This document shows positions 6,630 through 8,043 of a stretch of DNA of 8,043 nt, one piece after another. The DNA comes from Treponema sp. UBA1240. GTDB lineage: Bacteria; Spirochaetota; Spirochaetia; Treponematales; Treponemataceae. A program made the position numbers and the translations under genes. The stretch lies in assembly GCA_002308875.1 (NCBI GenBank), contig DBWK01000044.1:10981-19023 (forward strand), written 5' to 3'. Each line of letters begins with the position of its first letter. Within the stretch, counting starts at the first letter, position 1. The notes under the pieces were generated by a model. It was given only the letters and a program-made list of their open reading frames with translations, was not told where the DNA came from and ran no database searches.

Positions 6630-7817
6630 ATGTTAGAAGACTTAATAAACGCTTTTAAAAACTTTAAGAGCAACAAAACAAGAACTTTTCTTTCCCTGCT
6701 GGGCGTTATCATCGGCGTTGCTTCCGTTATTGTAATTACAAGCCTTGGCAGCAGTTCCACAAAACAGGTGCAGGACACGTTCGGTACAGCCGGTCTTGAT
6801 GTGGTGAGCGTGAGCACCGGTTTTATGAGCCGCAGGGGCAGTTCTTCTTCCGTCTCATTTGACGAAACTGCACGGACTGAATTATTTGATAACGTTAAAA
6901 ACATAAAAAAAATCTGGTACAAGAACACTCTCAATGCAACCATGACTTATGGCGAAACTTCTTCTTCCGTAAACTGCAGTGCGGTGGAAACGGGTTATCT
7001 TCAGATGTATAACCTTGAACTTGAAAACGGCGTGTTCTTTAACGTAACGGACAACGAAAAAGGAACCCAAAAAATTATTTTAAATCATGATACGGCGGAA
7101 AGCTATTTTCCGGCGGGAGATGCCGTAGGAAAAAACGTGATTCTTGTTGCCAGTAACACAAGCTTTAACTTTGAAGTAATCGGCGTACTCAAAGAACAGT
7201 CATCGGGAATGGAAAACGGTTCTGCATTCATTCCTTACGGGTTTTATTCAAAAAAAATCAAGCCTAATCCCACTGCTTCAAACGTAATGGTTCAGGCTGT
7301 TTCCAATGATGCTGCCGTGGATTTGGTTACTGACATAAAAAACTATTATACGACAAAAACCGGTTCTGAATATTCTGTGAACGTAACTGGAATGCAGACA
7401 ATGATTGAACAGATGAACGAAATTACCGGAACAATGAGCATTCTTTTGAGTGCAATCGCAACAATTTCTCTGCTTGTCGGCGGTATCGGCATTATGAATA
7501 TCATGATTGTAACAGTCACGGAACGTAAGCAGGAAATCGGAATAAGAAAAGCGCTCGGCGCAAGTCCTGCTGCTATAAGACAGCAGTTTTTGATTGAATC
7601 CGCAAGTATAACCGTATTGGGCGGCATAATGGGTATAATTGTAGGAATTGTGGTGAGCCTTGCCGTTGAATACGTGCAGTCCAACGCGTTTATAATCAAC
7701 ACACAGGCCTGTATAGTAACTTTTGTGTTTTCAGTATTTGTAGGAATCTTTTTCGGACTAAACCCCGCAAGCCGTGCTGCAAAACTTGATCCTGTAATCG
7801 CATTGAGCGGTGAATAA
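6630..7817 (+). CDS. ABC transporter permease, MacB/FtsX type
   Basis: This is a 395-residue permease with the MacB plan: a cytosolic amphipathic start (1-16), first membrane helix (20-39), a large periplasmic domain (about 41-268, MacB_PCD-like), then three membrane helices (about 270-296, 322-346, 358-377). The FtsX-domain hallmark is intact: Gly-Gly-Ile-Gly-Ile-Met-Asn (284-290) followed by Thr-Glu-Arg-Lys-Gln-Glu-Ile-Gly-Ile-Arg-Lys-Ala-Leu-Gly-Ala (297-311). The C-terminal Asn-Pro-Ala-Ser-Arg-Ala-Ala-Lys-Leu-Asp-Pro (378-388) is also typical. Such permeases do not carry substrate through the membrane but use ATP-driven motion to push periplasmic substrates into a TolC duct. A Ser-rich loop (70-75) is minor and local. 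The ribosome site GGAG (6621-6624) is five bases before the ATG. This is the last gene of the efflux cluster. Confidence 0.95.
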   Translation: MLEDLINAFKNFKSNKTRTFLSLLGVIIGVASVIVITSLGSSSTKQVQDTFGTAGLDVVSVSTGFMSRRGSSSSVSFDETARTELFDNVKNIKKIWYKNTLNATMTYGETSSSVNCSAVETGYLQMYNLELENGVFFNVTDNEKGTQKIILNHDTAESYFPAGDAVGKNVILVASNTSFNFEVIGVLKEQSSGMENGSAFIPYGFYSKKIKPNPTASNVMVQAVSNDAAVDLVTDIKNYYTTKTGSEYSVNVTGMQTMIEQMNEITGTMSILLSAIATISLLVGGIGIMNIMIVTVTERKQEIGIRKALGASPAAIRQQFLIESASITVLGGIMGIIVGIVVSLAVEYVQSNAFIINTQACIVTFVFSVFVGIFFGLNPASRAAKLDPVIALSGE

Positions 7818-7853
7818 CCCAAAAACCTCATACGGAAACATTATTCTGCTACG

Positions 7854-7882
7854 TTGTAAAAGTTTCTCCAATTCAGTATATT
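7854..7882 (+). promoter_or_regulatory. Sigma70-like promoter for gpmI
   Basis: TTGTAA (7854-7859, four of six) and TATATT (7877-7882, five of six) are spaced exactly 17 bases. The start would be near 7889, giving a leader of about 30 bases with the Shine-Dalgarno site. It lies in the gap between the efflux operon and gpmI, which supports separate control. The rest of 7818-7853 holds nothing I can identify, and no convincing terminator. Confidence 0.6.
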
Positions 7883-7904
7883 AAATAAAGAATTAGTACT
7901 TAAT

Positions 7905-7909
7905 AGGAG
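7905..7909 (+). promoter_or_regulatory. Ribosome binding site of gpmI
   Basis: AGGAG sits nine bases before the ATG at 7919, with an AT-alternating spacer (7911-7918). This favours the ATG at 7919 over the second in-frame ATG at 7931. Confidence 0.85.
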
Positions 7910-7918
7910 AATATATAT

Positions 7919-8043
7919 ATGTCAGAAACAATGCATGCATTGGAAAAGAACCCGAACTGGAAGGGTCGTCGTGGTCCTGTCGTTCTTGTAATCATGGACG
8001 GTGTAGGATATGGTAAATATGAAGAAGGTGATGCTGTAAAGGC
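7919..8043 (+). CDS. gpmI: 2,3-bisphosphoglycerate-independent phosphoglycerate mutase, N-terminal fragment (3' end outside window)
   Basis: Forty-one codons and two bases are visible before the window ends. The fragment reads Met-Ser-Glu-Thr-Met-His and then a Pro-Val-Val-Leu-Val-Ile-Met-Asp-Gly-Val-Gly-Tyr-Gly stretch (residues 20-32), the signature N-terminal strand of cofactor-independent phosphoglycerate mutase; its Asp27 would be a metal ligand in the alkaline-phosphatase-like active site. The enzyme interconverts 3- and 2-phosphoglycerate in glycolysis in the cytosol. The Lys-Tyr-Glu-Glu-Gly-Asp-Ala-Val that follows resembles the longer group found in spirochetes and some other bacteria rather than the E. 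coli-like form, but this is from memory. It has its own promoter and ribosome site, so it is probably not part of the efflux operon. Confidence 0.85.
   Translation, partial: MSETMHALEKNPNWKGRRGPVVLVIMDGVGYGKYEEGDAVK

Noticed and set aside
6383..6943. Long open frame on the - strand across the ATPase/permease junction (186 codons).
   Set aside because: It overlaps two genes with complete family motifs on the + strand and shows no domain or start signal of its own.
7346..7831. Open frame on the - strand opposite the permease end (161 codons, hydrophobic).
   Set aside because: Its hydrophobicity mirrors the membrane helices of the permease on the other strand; no independent evidence of coding.
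7818..7853. Search for a terminator at the end of the efflux operon.
   Set aside because: Only three- to four-base pairings are visible and no T run follows, so none is reported.

Overview
The window looks like a stretch of chromosome from a spirochete, most likely a host-associated or gut Treponema. This is an inference. It rests on moderately AT-rich DNA, Gram-negative envelope genes (TolC-like outer-membrane channel, periplasmic adaptor), and the N-terminus of the phosphoglycerate mutase at the right edge, which resembles treponemal versions from memory. No tRNA, rRNA, CRISPR array, insertion sequence, integrase or other sign of transfer is visible. All eight genes are on the + strand.

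Layout: (1) 1-696 is the 3' part of a CstA-family carbon-starvation transporter, closed by a clear intrinsic terminator at 716-749. (2) 823-3278 is a tightly packed three-gene cluster: an exported SIMPL (DUF541) protein, a NUDIX hydrolase starting on the base after the SIMPL stop, and a PlsC-type acyltransferase carrying a Cys4 zinc ribbon and an extra C-terminal region, which overlaps the NUDIX gene by 4 bases. An extended -10 promoter with a good Shine-Dalgarno site precedes the cluster. (3) 3367-7817 is a four-gene cluster encoding a complete tripartite export machine: TolC-like outer-membrane protein, HlyD/MacA-type adaptor, MacB/LolD-type ATPase and MacB/FtsX-type permease, with gaps of 11-15 bases. 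A perfect TATAAT lies six bases before the forced start of the first gene, so its mRNA may be leaderless. (4) 7818-7918 is an intergenic region with a good sigma70-like promoter driving the 5' end of gpmI (cofactor-independent phosphoglycerate mutase), which is cut by the window edge.

How the genes work together: in region 3 the ATPase and permease should form the inner-membrane mechanotransmission engine, the adaptor should bridge the periplasm, and the TolC-like protein should provide the exit duct. The substrate cannot be read from the sequence: there is no adjacent regulator, peptide gene or sensor kinase. Region 2 mixes nucleotide-pool or housekeeping hydrolysis, lipid acylation and an envelope protein of unknown role. 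The flanking genes are central-metabolism and transport genes. I see no strong candidate for a wholly new system. The most unusual points are the domain make-up of the acyltransferase, the Shine-Dalgarno-less start of the efflux operon, and the short hairpin and Gly/Met-rich tail of the adaptor.
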